Assembly (NCBI GenBank): GCA_963666935.1
Contig: OY762936.1
Location: 1,798,001-1,862,000, forward strand
Reading direction: 5' to 3'
DNA length: 64,000 nt
Source: G963666935 sp963666935
GTDB lineage: Bacteria; Bacillota; Clostridia; Christensenellales; CAG-138
Each line of letters opens with the position of its first letter. Position 1 is the stretch's first letter. A program made the position numbers and the translations under genes. The notes under the pieces were generated by a model. That model was given only the letters and a program-made list of their open reading frames with translations, was not told the origin of the DNA and ran no database searches. Below are positions 32,796 through 41,420 of this stretch, one piece after another.

Positions 32796-34691
32796 CTACT
32801 TTACATAGCCGTCCAGGGTATACTGCACTTCCGCGCCATAAATCCCAAAGCCCTCGTCCTTCGCAACATTTTTGAACACCAGCTGTAGAACGATGAATTG
32901 CTTCACCTTCTTGTTAAAGGCCTTTACCTGGGGCGTATCCAAGGTGTTGAAGGTGAGACGCTCAAAGTCGATATCGGCGAAGTTCAGTATGTCCATGGTA
33001 GAAGCGCAAATCAGGCTTTCGTGGGTCCTGTCGGTTCTGATATAGATATCCACGCTGCTGCGGGTATAGGGTTTGATCATAACCCCGCAGCCCTTCTTGG
33101 TGAGGGTCTTGCGCCGGGCAATGGTACCCAAATCGAAAAGCCGGGTGGCCCAAACTGCCGTAATGGCATCGTCGTCGTCCTCGTATCGGGACATCACTGC
33201 GATATCCGTGTTGAAGCGGCAAACCTTGCCCGATTCGGTACCAAAGTACAGGGTCCCCTCGTGCTCAAAAAATACCCGGGCGGGGACATTCGTCCAGTAG
33301 TACCATTCGTAGCCGTACTGCTCAGTCTCGGAATTTCCGGTCTTTTGCCGGCCGTCGGCCAAATATACGTGGCCATTTACCGAAAGCAGATAGTAGCCGT
33401 TCCATACGGCAGCAACAGCGTTATTTAGCCCACCCTCCTCCCTAAGTCTGGCGTTAACGTAGTAACTGCGGTCTTGCAGTGCGCGGGTACCGGTGACCTC
33501 AGACGAGATGACGGCGCACACCCCTTCCCGGGACAGGAACAAGGGATCGTCCCGAAGAGATGCGAAAGCGTGCGCACTGATTGCCCCAACTCCCTTGGCG
33601 CCCTGACGTATGGGGAAGCTCACTTCTCCGCTTTCGTTTATCTCCGCCGTTCGAAGGTACAATTCCGCATCTTCTCCATCCTCGCTCTTCACCACTAAAA
33701 GGCTGTCTCCCTGTTTCAAGTAGCCCATGATGGCTGAGCCGTCCGAGCCGATTTTTGTGTAGCCCGTATCCGGAAAGTAGGTGGGATCCATAAGCCCCGA
33801 TTGCCAGTCGGTGTTTGGTTTATTCGGGTTTCCGGAAAAGAACAGGCGGTTGTCGTTATTAAGGCCGTATGTGGCAAAGGTGGTGCACTCTTCAATTCGC
33901 TCCGCATAGCCCGCCACTACCTTGGTAAACTCGATTACCACGTTGTCCACCCCACTGCCGCCGGAATAAGCCATCGGCGCAGTGATAAATGTCACGGTGC
34001 CTGCCGTAAGATCCACGGTGTACTCAGTAGCCGCAACCTCCTCCCCTTCCACGCTCACCCGGTCCACCGAATCGATCTCCTGTGTATCCAGATAGAATAT
34101 AGTGCTCGTTCCATCCCCGATCATGGAGTTTTTGCGTTTGCCGGTCAGCAGATTCACAGCTTCAAAGGCCATGCCGCCGCCGGCGGCGGGCGTGCTTACC
34201 ACAGTGGTGGGCACAAAAGCGTTGTCCTTCACAAGGGCCTTTGAATAGCTGTAGGTGGTAACTCCGCCGTCTGTGGTTTCGGACTCCGTCACCATCATGT
34301 AATGAGTTCCTTCCAGCAGAAACAAATACCCGCTGTGGTTGAAGCCGCAGCTTCGGTGGTTAGCAAGGTCCGAGGCGATCTGTGTGGCGGTTTGGTCCCC
34401 ATCCCAAGTGTAAAGCTTTGTGCCGCCGTGAATGAAGAATACGCCCCGCCCGGAGGGAAACACCGCGTAAAATAATCCGTTTACGGGCTGCTCCACAGTA
34501 AGCAGGGTTCGCCAGCCGGGCCGCTTTTCCGGGAAGCCAGCGAGGTCGCTCACGATGTTCTCCGCATAGGCCGCCCGGCAGTCCGCCACCTGCGTGGGGT
34601 CGGTGGAAAAGTCCACACCCCTGAAATCTGCAAACCGCTTTCGGTACATAGTGGGGGATGAAACGCCCTTCACGTTGACACGCCTAGGCAT
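32796..34691 (-). CDS. Podovirus-type tail nozzle / head-stabilisation protein
   Basis: 631 residues, mostly beta strands in repeated blades (GVDFSTDPTQVADCRAAYAE; GTKLYTWDGDQTATQIASDL; LYFGTESGKVCRFNTD). It resembles the beta-propeller nozzle proteins (T7 gp12 type) and P22-like stabilisation proteins of short-tailed phages. Position after capsid and adaptor genes supports this. It overlaps the adaptor by eight bases. A homology search would be needed to fix the family. Confidence 0.7.
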   Translation of the reverse strand: MPRRVNVKGVSSPTMYRKRFADFRGVDFSTDPTQVADCRAAYAENIVSDLAGFPEKRPGWRTLLTVEQPVNGLFYAVFPSGRGVFFIHGGTKLYTWDGDQTATQIASDLANHRSCGFNHSGYLFLLEGTHYMMVTESETTDGGVTTYSYSKALVKDNAFVPTTVVSTPAAGGGMAFEAVNLLTGKRKNSMIGDGTSTIFYLDTQEIDSVDRVSVEGEEVAATEYTVDLTAGTVTFITAPMAYSGGSGVDNVVIEFTKVVAGYAERIEECTTFATYGLNNDNRLFFSGNPNKPNTDWQSGLMDPTYFPDTGYTKIGSDGSAIMGYLKQGDSLLVVKSEDGEDAELYLRTAEINESGEVSFPIRQGAKGVGAISAHAFASLRDDPLFLSREGVCAVISSEVTGTRALQDRSYYVNARLREEGGLNNAVAAVWNGYYLLSVNGHVYLADGRQKTGNSETEQYGYEWYYWTNVPARVFFEHEGTLYFGTESGKVCRFNTDIAVMSRYEDDDDAITAVWATRLFDLGTIARRKTLTKKGCGVMIKPYTRSSVDIYIRTDRTHESLICASTMDILNFADIDFERLTFNTLDTPQVKAFNKKVKQFIVLQLVFKNVAKDEGFGIYGAEVQYTLDGYVK

Positions 34692-35058
34692 AGATGTCCA
34701 CCGCCTCCCCGTCGTTGAACCGGATCAGCTCGTTGAGGACTGAAAGATACTTACCCCGATAGTTTTCCGCCTGGTAAGTGTCCATGGCCTCCTGCAAATA
34801 GAAGGAAGCCAGCCCGTAGGGCAGTGCTGTGCGCAGCAGTGCCTCCTGATAGTCGATGCTTTCACTGAGAGCAGTAAGGGTAGGCGCCGCATTCAGGGAA
34901 TCTTTTCCCTCAAATTCCCGGATGCTATTTTCAATCAAGAGCGCTTCCTGTAGCAAAATGTTTAGAAATCCCACCGCGAATCCCCTGCTGTCGGCGTCTT
35001 CCTCTGGCCCTTCGTACAGGAAGGAAGAGGCCAGGGTATGGATGTCCAGTCCCGTCAT
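34684..35058 (-). CDS. Probable head-tail adaptor
   Basis: 124 residues, predicted all-helical (RGFAVGFLNILLQEALLIEN; YGLASFYLQEAMDTYQAENY). Length, helical content and position between capsid and nozzle match T7 gp11-like or similar adaptor/gatekeeper proteins. GGAGG precedes the ATG. No diagnostic motif is visible, so the call rests mainly on gene order. Confidence 0.65.
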   Translation of the reverse strand: MTGLDIHTLASSFLYEGPEEDADSRGFAVGFLNILLQEALLIENSIREFEGKDSLNAAPTLTALSESIDYQEALLRTALPYGLASFYLQEAMDTYQAENYRGKYLSVLNELIRFNDGEAVDIYA

Positions 35059-35106
35059 AAAATACCTCCATGGCGCCGGGGGCGGTTTGCCCCCGGCTCT
35101 TTAAAC

Positions 35107-36180
35107 TTAAACACAGGTGTGAATGAGGATGTCCGAATCGTAGTAGTAGTGATCGGTACCCTCGTAGAAGGCCACGGCCTTGATCACGGTATTTGCGGTA
35201 GGATTGGCAAACGCCCCGGAATACGTGGCGGCCGTGGGGCTGAATCGCGGATCGGTACCGTCCAGCGTGTAGCGGATCGATACGGTGCCGCCGTTTGTAG
35301 TGTTTGCCAAAGCCGTAGTGGTAGAGCCCTTGGTAGCCGTGGGCGTGGCAGTCTTATAGCCGGAGCTAACCGCTAGATAGCAGCCGCTGCAAAGGGTGCC
35401 TATGACAAAGGCGTCGTAGTTGTAGCGCCCCTCCAGCAGGGAGCCGGAATAGCCCGGAGGATCCATGTGCAGCTTGTTGTCCCGAATCTTCTGGCAAAGG
35501 ATGACGCTTTCCTGCTGCCAAGCCAAAAAGTAAGCGTCGGAAGGCATCCAATCGGAGGGTACACCCAATACGTTCAGGGTGCCGAAGCGGCCCACAATGC
35601 CCTTGAGCAGCAGCTTGTCGGTTACCCCGTCGCAGCCGGTAAGGCTCTGGCGCAGCAGGCCCACATAGGGATTGGGCAAAGCCACGAACCGGTTTCCCAC
35701 GGGCACCAGATTGTCGTCGAAGTGAGCTTCGATGTCCACCAGCATGCCGAGAATGGTATCGGCCGCAGGGGCGGCAGAAAGGCTTTTCACCTTGCCCGCC
35801 TGCCGGGCCCAGCGCTTTAGGGCATACTTATCGATCAGAGGCACCACTTGCTCTTTAATCTGCTGCTTCATCACCTCACCCGCCTTTTTCACCATCTGCT
35901 GTTCAGAATTGTTGCCTTTGTCAATGACGATGGAAAAGCTCTTATCCTGCGTGATTTCGCACTCCTGATAAGTGTCCTGAAGCTCCGCGGGAGTGCCATA
36001 GCGGTTTCCCGCGGCCGTACGATCGTAATCGTCAAGGCTCTGGGTAATTACGCTGGGGATCTTTACGGTTTTAACGCCGGTAAAGCTCCATCCGCTGTTG
36101 GATTTTCCGCTGAGGAAGGATTCCCTCGTAAAAGCCTTCACCAGCTTGTCGCCGTATTTTTCATGAAGATAAATCGCCAT
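35107..36180 (-). CDS. Major capsid protein with C-terminal Ig-like decoration domain
   Basis: 357 residues. Residues 1-285 look like an HK97-fold capsid protein of podovirus type (GWSFTGVKTVKIPSVITQSL; DIEAHFDDNLVPVGNRFVAL; FLAWQQESVILCQKIRDNKL). The last 70 residues (GGTVSIRYTLDGTDPRFSPT, ANTVIKAVAFYEG) match the chitobiase/beta-hexosaminidase C-terminal (CHB_HEX_C) Ig-like fold. That add-on would sit on the capsid surface and could bind glycans. It follows the scaffold gene by 26 bases. The frame is intact. Confidence 0.82.
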   Translation of the reverse strand: MAIYLHEKYGDKLVKAFTRESFLSGKSNSGWSFTGVKTVKIPSVITQSLDDYDRTAAGNRYGTPAELQDTYQECEITQDKSFSIVIDKGNNSEQQMVKKAGEVMKQQIKEQVVPLIDKYALKRWARQAGKVKSLSAAPAADTILGMLVDIEAHFDDNLVPVGNRFVALPNPYVGLLRQSLTGCDGVTDKLLLKGIVGRFGTLNVLGVPSDWMPSDAYFLAWQQESVILCQKIRDNKLHMDPPGYSGSLLEGRYNYDAFVIGTLCSGCYLAVSSGYKTATPTATKGSTTTALANTTNGGTVSIRYTLDGTDPRFSPTAATYSGAFANPTANTVIKAVAFYEGTDHYYYDSDILIHTCV

Positions 36181-36206
36181 ATGTTTTTTAGTTCCTTTCT
36201 AAACTC

Positions 36207-36932
36207 TTAGAATCCCAATCCTTTAAGGAAAGGGTCGCTGCCGCCGTCGCCGGCGGTATCTGCCGGAGACGCCAAAGCCCGGCCCCGGTTTTCCCGGTTC
36301 TTCTCGCGAACTTCCGACAGAAAGTTTGTCTTTTTCGCCTGTTCTTCCAGCTGCCTTAGCTTCTTTCGAAGCATGGCCTCCACGGGATCCATGCCGTCAA
36401 CAATAGCTTCCGCCATTTCCGGGTCAGGCTCGCCTTCCGCAGCCTCAGGAAATTCATCGATCAGGCGCTTCCAGGGGGCAAGGGGATCGGGTTTGTCCCC
36501 CATGCCCCGCCGAAAGCCCGCCAGTTCTCGAGCCGCCTTTTCCGGCAGATCCGGGTACTCGCCGAGCACCTTTTGCACCTCGCCGGAAAGCTCCGCCTCC
36601 GCCCGCCGCTCCTTTAAAAAAGCGGCGAACTTTTTTGCACTCATACCCGTGATCTGTCCCCATTGCGCCAGCTCATTGAGCTCTTCGGAGTTTTTCAGTG
36701 CGTCCCGCTCTTTGAGGACCTTGTCGTAGTTCATTCCCTTTTGAGCAAGTATGGTAGCTTGCGAAAGGGGAATGCGCTTCACTTCTCCGTTGTACTTGAT
36801 CGTAAGGCCATCCTCCAATGCAGGCGGTTCCATCGTTTCTTTCTCTGTTTCGGATCCCTCCGAAAAGAGCTCTTCTGTATCCGCTTCGGATTCCTCCTCA
36901 AACAGTCCAGTATACCGGCCGTGCTCTTCCAT
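36207..36932 (-). CDS. Phage scaffolding protein
   Basis: 241 residues, highly charged and mainly helical, with an acidic N-terminus (FEEESEADTEELFSEGSETE), a coiled-coil centre (NYDKVLKERDALKNSEELNE) and a basic C-terminal region (KKTNFLSEVREKNRENRGRA) that would contact the capsid. This is the usual profile of scaffolds, and it lies between portal and capsid. GGAAAGGAAA precedes the ATG. No protease gene is linked. Confidence 0.8.
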   Translation of the reverse strand: MEEHGRYTGLFEEESEADTEELFSEGSETEKETMEPPALEDGLTIKYNGEVKRIPLSQATILAQKGMNYDKVLKERDALKNSEELNELAQWGQITGMSAKKFAAFLKERRAEAELSGEVQKVLGEYPDLPEKAARELAGFRRGMGDKPDPLAPWKRLIDEFPEAAEGEPDPEMAEAIVDGMDPVEAMLRKKLRQLEEQAKKTNFLSEVREKNRENRGRALASPADTAGDGGSDPFLKGLGF

Positions 36933-36962
36933 CTTCTATTTCCTTTCCGCCCATGGTGAGGC

Positions 36963-38570
36963 TCATCGCATCTGCTTTAAAATACTTTCCGCCTTTTTTA
37001 CCAGCGGATCATCTTGTGAAATTAGATTTGCTTTTTCTTCTTCCGTCCCCGAGGTTGCTACGGCCTCTGCAGCCGCCTGCCGCTCCCGCAAAGCCGCGAG
37101 CAGTTTTTCTTTCCCCCGAAGGTACTTGGCTGGGATGCTCTCCACATATGCCGCCGCGTCGGTGAGCAGGCCCTTGGTATACAGGCTCTCCATAGTCTGC
37201 ATCTGCGTGAGTTCGGACCAGTAGGAGCTGGCGCCTACGTCCACGTTCAGCCGGTAATTGATGCCGCTCAGGCTGGAGAAATCGAATTCTATGGGGAATC
37301 GACCATCTTCGCAGGGCAGTAGCCGAACACCGTAGCAGGCTCGCATGATGTCCAGCATAATGCGGATAACGTCCTCCACAAACCGGTAGAAGTCCATCTT
37401 CTGAAGCTGCAGCGGGATTGCTGCGGTCTGTTGCACCGCGATAATGGCAGAGGTGTTGTCCGGGTCCACATTACCAAGCACGGCGTCGGAGGCGCCCATA
37501 AAGTCCCGGGTCATGTTGATGGTGGCCTCAATGACCTGCATTACCTGCGCGGATACATCTCCGCCCCGAATGGCTGAAAAAGCGTCTGATACGCCACCCA
37601 CACCCCCTACGGCCTTGATGGCCTCTCCGGTGGCGTTGGTCCAGCGGCGGATCTTGTTAGGGTCATATACGATTTTGGGGAAGGCGTTCATCTCCACGGA
37701 CCGTATGGTCATTGCAAACAGTCGGTTCACCTGAATCTGATTCTGGATGAGGCCGGTGAGAATGGCCTGTCCGTGACAGCTGCTTTTCACCCGCTCCCAG
37801 CTCATCCATGCCAAAGGATACCGGGTGTAGCCGGTGTCAAAGGGCCTGCGCAGGGTTACGCCATCGGTGTATTCGGCGCAGTGGACGGTACCCTCCTCCT
37901 TCCAAAGTTTAATGAGCTTGGTGCAAAGGGAATCGGAATCCCCCTTCTCCCCCTGGGCGTCGTCGTTGTCCGGGCGAATTTTGCTCCGTTCCTCCTCGCT
38001 TACGCCGTTGCGCTCCGCCTCATCCAAGAGCTCCAAAAGCATCACGCGTTTAGCCAATATCAGGTAAGGCTGCTTTTCCACCTCCCGCATGTAGGGATTA
38101 CCGAAGTATACGTTGATGTTCTCCACCGCCTCCGCCACGATGTCGCCTCTGAGGGGCTGCCCGGTCTCCACCGTGGGATCAAACCGCAAAAAAAGGCAGC
38201 AGTCCCCGTCCACCAGCGCATCCCGAATGGCGTCGCGAAACTTGCTCTTGAGCTTCATCTGCTCCATCACCGCCTCCACCTGCAAAGAAAGGCTCTCCGC
38301 CGCCAGATTCGTCTCCTGCGATGCACTCACCGGTGTAAAGGCGGCGGCAATGTCGTCGCTAACGATCATGGCATTGCAATAATTCACAACGCGTTTGAGA
38401 AAATTTAGGGTCGGTTTTGGCAGATCGGGCGCGTTCAGTCCTTCCCACTGGTTGCCGATGTAGAAGTTCTCGTTTGTGCGTACGGTATCGTAAAGGCCAA
38501 TGCTTTCCTTGTAAAAGCGGCCGTCCTGATACTGTTGCCACACCTCTTTGGGGGAATCCTTATTCTTCAT
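36963..38570 (-). CDS. Phage portal protein
   Basis: 535 residues with portal features: RTNENFYIGNQWEGLNAPDL, PTLNFLKRVVNYCNAMIVSD, then TRDFMGASDAVLGNVDPDNT and AIIAVQQTAAIPLQLQKMDF leading to a long stem helix. A dodecamer would form the DNA entry vertex of the capsid. In tailed phages the terminase large subunit normally lies upstream; here only a 65-residue membrane protein precedes it. It overlaps that gene by 11 bases. Confidence 0.88.
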   Translation of the reverse strand: MKNKDSPKEVWQQYQDGRFYKESIGLYDTVRTNENFYIGNQWEGLNAPDLPKPTLNFLKRVVNYCNAMIVSDDIAAAFTPVSASQETNLAAESLSLQVEAVMEQMKLKSKFRDAIRDALVDGDCCLFLRFDPTVETGQPLRGDIVAEAVENINVYFGNPYMREVEKQPYLILAKRVMLLELLDEAERNGVSEEERSKIRPDNDDAQGEKGDSDSLCTKLIKLWKEEGTVHCAEYTDGVTLRRPFDTGYTRYPLAWMSWERVKSSCHGQAILTGLIQNQIQVNRLFAMTIRSVEMNAFPKIVYDPNKIRRWTNATGEAIKAVGGVGGVSDAFSAIRGGDVSAQVMQVIEATINMTRDFMGASDAVLGNVDPDNTSAIIAVQQTAAIPLQLQKMDFYRFVEDVIRIMLDIMRACYGVRLLPCEDGRFPIEFDFSSLSGINYRLNVDVGASSYWSELTQMQTMESLYTKGLLTDAAAYVESIPAKYLRGKEKLLAALRERQAAAEAVATSGTEEEKANLISQDDPLVKKAESILKQMR

Positions 38571-38757
38571 ACTGTCTTGCCCCCGTGTAATTCATCATGT
38601 TCAGGTATTGGCGGTTTAGATCCAAATAGGGTCTGTCGCCCGGATCCATTGCCACCTGTTTGGGCGGATCTTCAGTTTTTCTGTGGAGCAGCAGCCCCGC
38701 CGTCAGCCCCGTGGAAAAGAGCATTGCTCCCGTTATGGCGTACAAAACGTAGATCAT
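38560..38757 (-). CDS. Small membrane protein at the head of the phage cassette
   Basis: 65 residues from the ATG at 38755-38757, preceded by GGAGG. One N-terminal membrane helix (MIYVLYAITGAMLFSTGLTA, GLLLH) and a charged tail ending YTGARQYEE. A longer in-frame start upstream (38835) lacks a ribosome site. No family recognised. It overlaps the portal start. Between it and the divergent thiN promoter I find no clear sigma-A promoter and no remnant of terminase. Confidence 0.65.
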   Translation of the reverse strand: MIYVLYAITGAMLFSTGLTAGLLLHRKTEDPPKQVAMDPGDRPYLDLNRQYLNMMNYTGARQYEE

Positions 38758-38849
38758 GGGGTCCTCCTCACTTCCTTTGATGGCTTCATTGTAGTTGACC
38801 AAATGGTCCACGGCGGCCCAACCCGAAAAGACCACGGCAAAATTTTGCG

Positions 38850-38877
38850 CGCGGTGCCCGGTCGTGCTATAATGGGG
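38850..38877 (+). promoter_or_regulatory. Promoter of thiN-HAD
   Basis: TTGCGC, a 17-base spacer (GCGGTGCCCGGTCGTGC) and TATAAT, about 30 bases before the thiN start. It abuts the phage cassette boundary. Confidence 0.8.
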
Positions 38878-38902
38878 GAAATTGTGTGAAATCGAGGAAG
38901 AT

Positions 38903-39574
38903 ATGAAACCAAAGTCCGGCCTTCAGGCTGAAAATAGAAAGACTTGCTACATCATCGGTGCCGCTCCCGGCGCCTGTCCGGAGTTTGCGGTTCGCGAGGG
39001 TGATCTGCTTATTGCCGCGGACGGCGGATACGAAACGCTGCTCTCCCACGATCTGCGGCCGGATCTTGTGGTGGGAGATTTTGATTCCCTTGGGCGGGTG
39101 CCGGGGGACGTTTTGGTGGTTCGCCACCCGGTAGAAAAGGATGATACAGACGCCATGCTGGCGATAAAGCTGGGGCTTGACCGTGGTTACCAACGCTTCG
39201 TGCTGCTCAGGTGTCTAGGTGGCAGGCTGGATCATACGCTGGCCAACATACAAGCTCTGTCCTATATTGCCAACCGGGGTGGCTTGGGCTATCTTACCGA
39301 CGGTACCACAAGCCTTACCGCCGTGAAGAATGGCGAAGTGTCCTTTGCTCCCGACGTTCACGGCAGTCTTTCCGTTTATTCCATGACGGAGCGCTGTACC
39401 GGTGTCAACCTTGTGGGACTGCGCTACCCCCTCTGTGATGCGCTTGTGACTTCTGATTTCCCGCTGGGCGTCAGCAATACCTTTACCGGCGTTCGGGCCA
39501 CGGTATCCGTGCAGCATGGCATACTGCTCGTCCTGTGGGAGGGCGATCTTAATCGTCTGGAGGACGTCTTATGA
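38903..39574 (+). CDS. thiN: Thiamine pyrophosphokinase
   Basis: 223 residues from the ATG at 38903 (GAGGAAG upstream). It has IAADGGYETL, the VGDFDSLG metal and diphosphate loop, EKDDTDAMLAIKLGL, the GGRLDHTLANI motif and a C-terminal beta-barrel with GVSNTFTG. The enzyme makes thiamine diphosphate from thiamine and ATP. In many clostridia thiN follows rpe/rsgA; here it is next to the phage cassette and coupled to a HAD phosphatase by a four-base overlap. Confidence 0.95.
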   Translation: MKPKSGLQAENRKTCYIIGAAPGACPEFAVREGDLLIAADGGYETLLSHDLRPDLVVGDFDSLGRVPGDVLVVRHPVEKDDTDAMLAIKLGLDRGYQRFVLLRCLGGRLDHTLANIQALSYIANRGGLGYLTDGTTSLTAVKNGEVSFAPDVHGSLSVYSMTERCTGVNLVGLRYPLCDALVTSDFPLGVSNTFTGVRATVSVQHGILLVLWEGDLNRLEDVL

Positions 39575-40266
39575 ATTCTATTGTGCCTGTGACTGGAGCC
39601 ATTTTTGATTTGGACGGTACCCTTTTGGACTCCATGTCCATGTGGTGGAATCTTGGGGAAAACTGTCTGCGGGCTTTGGGGAAAACGCCCCGCCCAAACC
39701 TTCGTGAATCCCTTAAGCCCCTTACCCTCGCTGAAGCCGCAGTATATTTCCAAGATGAGTATAAAGTAACAGCGAAAGTAAGTGATATTCTTCATTTGGC
39801 GCATCAGATTTTGAAGAATGGCTATGCATATGAAACGCAGCTCAAGCCCGGCGCTTTGGCCTTTCTTTGCCGCCTGCGCGCCGCTGGCGTGAAGCTGGCG
39901 GTGGCAACTGCCACCGAACGGCCGCTGGTGGATGCTGCCCTTTCACGCTGTGGCATATTGGACTATTTGGACTTTTCCATTACCTGCACCGAAGCGGGCG
40001 CAGATAAAACCAGCCCTAAAATCTATCAAATGGCACAAAACGCCTTGGGAACTCCGCTCTCTTCCACTTGGGTCTATGAAGATGCCCTCTACGCCATACG
40101 CACCGCCAAGGCTGCCGGTTTTCCCGTGGCCGCGCTCTATGAACCCGTACTGGACAAGGACTGGGATGACGCCTGCCGCCTTGCAGATTACTGCCTGCGC
40201 TCCTTTGAGGAAGTCTCCAGCCTCTTCTTCGAGTGTGGTCCAATCCATCAGTCAAAAATGCCATAA
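39571..40266 (+). CDS. HAD-family phosphatase, beta-phosphoglucomutase-like
   Basis: 231 residues. It has motif I IFDLDGTLLDSM (Asp nucleophile and acid/base), motif II VATATERP, Lys in GADKTSPKIYQMA and motif IV VYEDALYAI, with an alpha-helical cap between I and II. These are HAD subfamily IA features. Substrates of such enzymes are sugar or nucleotide phosphates; coupling to thiN raises the possibility of thiamine phosphate hydrolysis, which is inference. The C-terminal 25 residues are longer than usual. Confidence 0.9.
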   Translation: MNSIVPVTGAIFDLDGTLLDSMSMWWNLGENCLRALGKTPRPNLRESLKPLTLAEAAVYFQDEYKVTAKVSDILHLAHQILKNGYAYETQLKPGALAFLCRLRAAGVKLAVATATERPLVDAALSRCGILDYLDFSITCTEAGADKTSPKIYQMAQNALGTPLSSTWVYEDALYAIRTAKAAGFPVAALYEPVLDKDWDDACRLADYCLRSFEEVSSLFFECGPIHQSKMP

Positions 40267-40270
40267 ATAC

Positions 40271-40303
40271 ATTACGCCCTGCAGCTGCAGGGCGTAATTT
40301 TTA
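40271..40303 (+). terminator. Terminator after thiN-HAD
   Basis: ATTACGCCCTGCAG / CTGCAGGGCGTAAT, a 14-base perfect inverted repeat followed by five T residues. Confidence 0.92.
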
Positions 40304-40346
40304 ACACGCGGCCATCGCTTGTTGCGCTTGTCTGCCCCGGAATGTC

Positions 40347-40832
40347 TTAACGCTTGCGTTCAGCCGCCTCGGCATCCGCCTTGGTCTGATGCACGGTTCC
40401 CCATGGATGATGGGGTGGCGCGTATATGGAATACAGCTTCAAAGGTCCCGTTCCCGTGTTGATCAGATTATGCCATGTGCCCGCCGGAACGAAAATGGCA
40501 TAATCATCGGAAACGCTTCTCTGAAAATCCGGCTGTTCCCGGTTCTTCCCCATTTTAATTATTCCCTGTCCCTCCTCGATCCGGAGGAATTGATCATCAT
40601 CGGGATGGATTTCCAGCCCGATATCGCCGCCAGCCGGAATGCTCATCAAAGTCAACTGCAAGTATTCCCCCGTCCATAACGCGGTGCGGAACGTGTTGTT
40701 CTGTTTCGTAGCCTCCGTAATATTCACCACATAAGGGTTGGGGCCATAGTCCGTCATGGGGCTGCGCTCATTGCTCGCATAGCGGGTTGTGGCCGGCCTG
40801 CCGCCTGCGCGGGTCTGCTGATAGCGATTCAT
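40347..40832 (-). CDS. Cupin-domain protein
   Basis: 161 residues. A conserved cupin core has DIGLEIHPDDDQFLRIEEGQ (motif 1, His and Glu ligands) and VPAGTWHNLINTGTGPLKLY (motif 2, His). The C-terminal YAPPHHPWGTVHQTKADA is typical of a cupin group common in Firmicutes and related to mannose-6-phosphate isomerase-like proteins. It probably binds a divalent metal; the reaction is unknown. GGAAAGGAG precedes the ATG. Confidence 0.9.
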   Translation of the reverse strand: MNRYQQTRAGGRPATTRYASNERSPMTDYGPNPYVVNITEATKQNNTFRTALWTGEYLQLTLMSIPAGGDIGLEIHPDDDQFLRIEEGQGIIKMGKNREQPDFQRSVSDDYAIFVPAGTWHNLINTGTGPLKLYSIYAPPHHPWGTVHQTKADAEAAERKR

Positions 40833-40928
40833 GCCTGCTCTCCTTTCCGGGATCCTATCACCATTGTATGCCGCCGCCTAAAGCCCTGTGCGTTCCTGGC
40901 ATGTTCTTTATTCCGCGCTTACGTATAA

Positions 40929-40960
40929 TAAAAAAACAGAGAGGGGCACTGCCCTCTCTG
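40929..40960 (-). terminator. Terminator after the ferritin-like gene
   Basis: Reverse-strand CAGAGAGGG-CAGTGC-CCCTCTCTG followed by TTTTTTTATTAT. 40833-40928 shows only the cupin upstream region. Confidence 0.9.
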
Positions 40961-40979
40961 TCCATTTCCTCAAACCTAA

Positions 40980-41282
40980 TTACGCGCGGTTTTTAATTTT
41001 CTCTTCCACTTCGCCGGCGCCTTCCTGATAAAACTGCTCCTCGTCCGGAGCAAGTTCCTTTAGGAGTCTTAAAAATTCTCCCGCGTGAACCCTTTCCTCG
41101 TCCGCAATGTCCTTGAGCACGTCGATCGCTAACTGATTGTCGGTTGATTCGGCCAGCTGCATGTAAAGCTGTGTCGCCTCATATTCCGATGAAACCATAA
41201 ACCGAATGGCGCGAATCAGTTCCTCATGCGTCAGTTTTCTTTCCTTTTTCATTCCGCTGAATGGATTGCCAAAATCAGGCAT
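40980..41282 (-). CDS. Small ferritin-like / rubrerythrin-type di-iron protein
   Basis: 100 residues forming two long helices. MVSSEYEATQLYMQLAES contributes one set of Glu ligands and IADEERVHAGEFLRLL the ExxH ligands. Two subunits would pair to make the four-helix di-iron site, as in encapsulin-cargo and half-ferritin proteins. The N-terminal DFGNPFSGMKKERKLTHEEL is conserved in this group. No encapsulin gene is in the window. It probably acts in iron or peroxide handling. A good AGGAGG site precedes it. Confidence 0.85.
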   Translation of the reverse strand: MPDFGNPFSGMKKERKLTHEELIRAIRFMVSSEYEATQLYMQLAESTDNQLAIDVLKDIADEERVHAGEFLRLLKELAPDEEQFYQEGAGEVEEKIKNRA

Positions 41283-41420
41283 AGAATCACCTCCTCTTTC
41301 TATTATATCTAAATCGAACAGATGTTACAATATCCGTTTGATCCAAATTGAGAGAAGCATTTGCTTTAGATCCGCGGAATTGGGTGTCTGTGGTATTTTT
41401 ATCTGCTTGTTCACATATTT

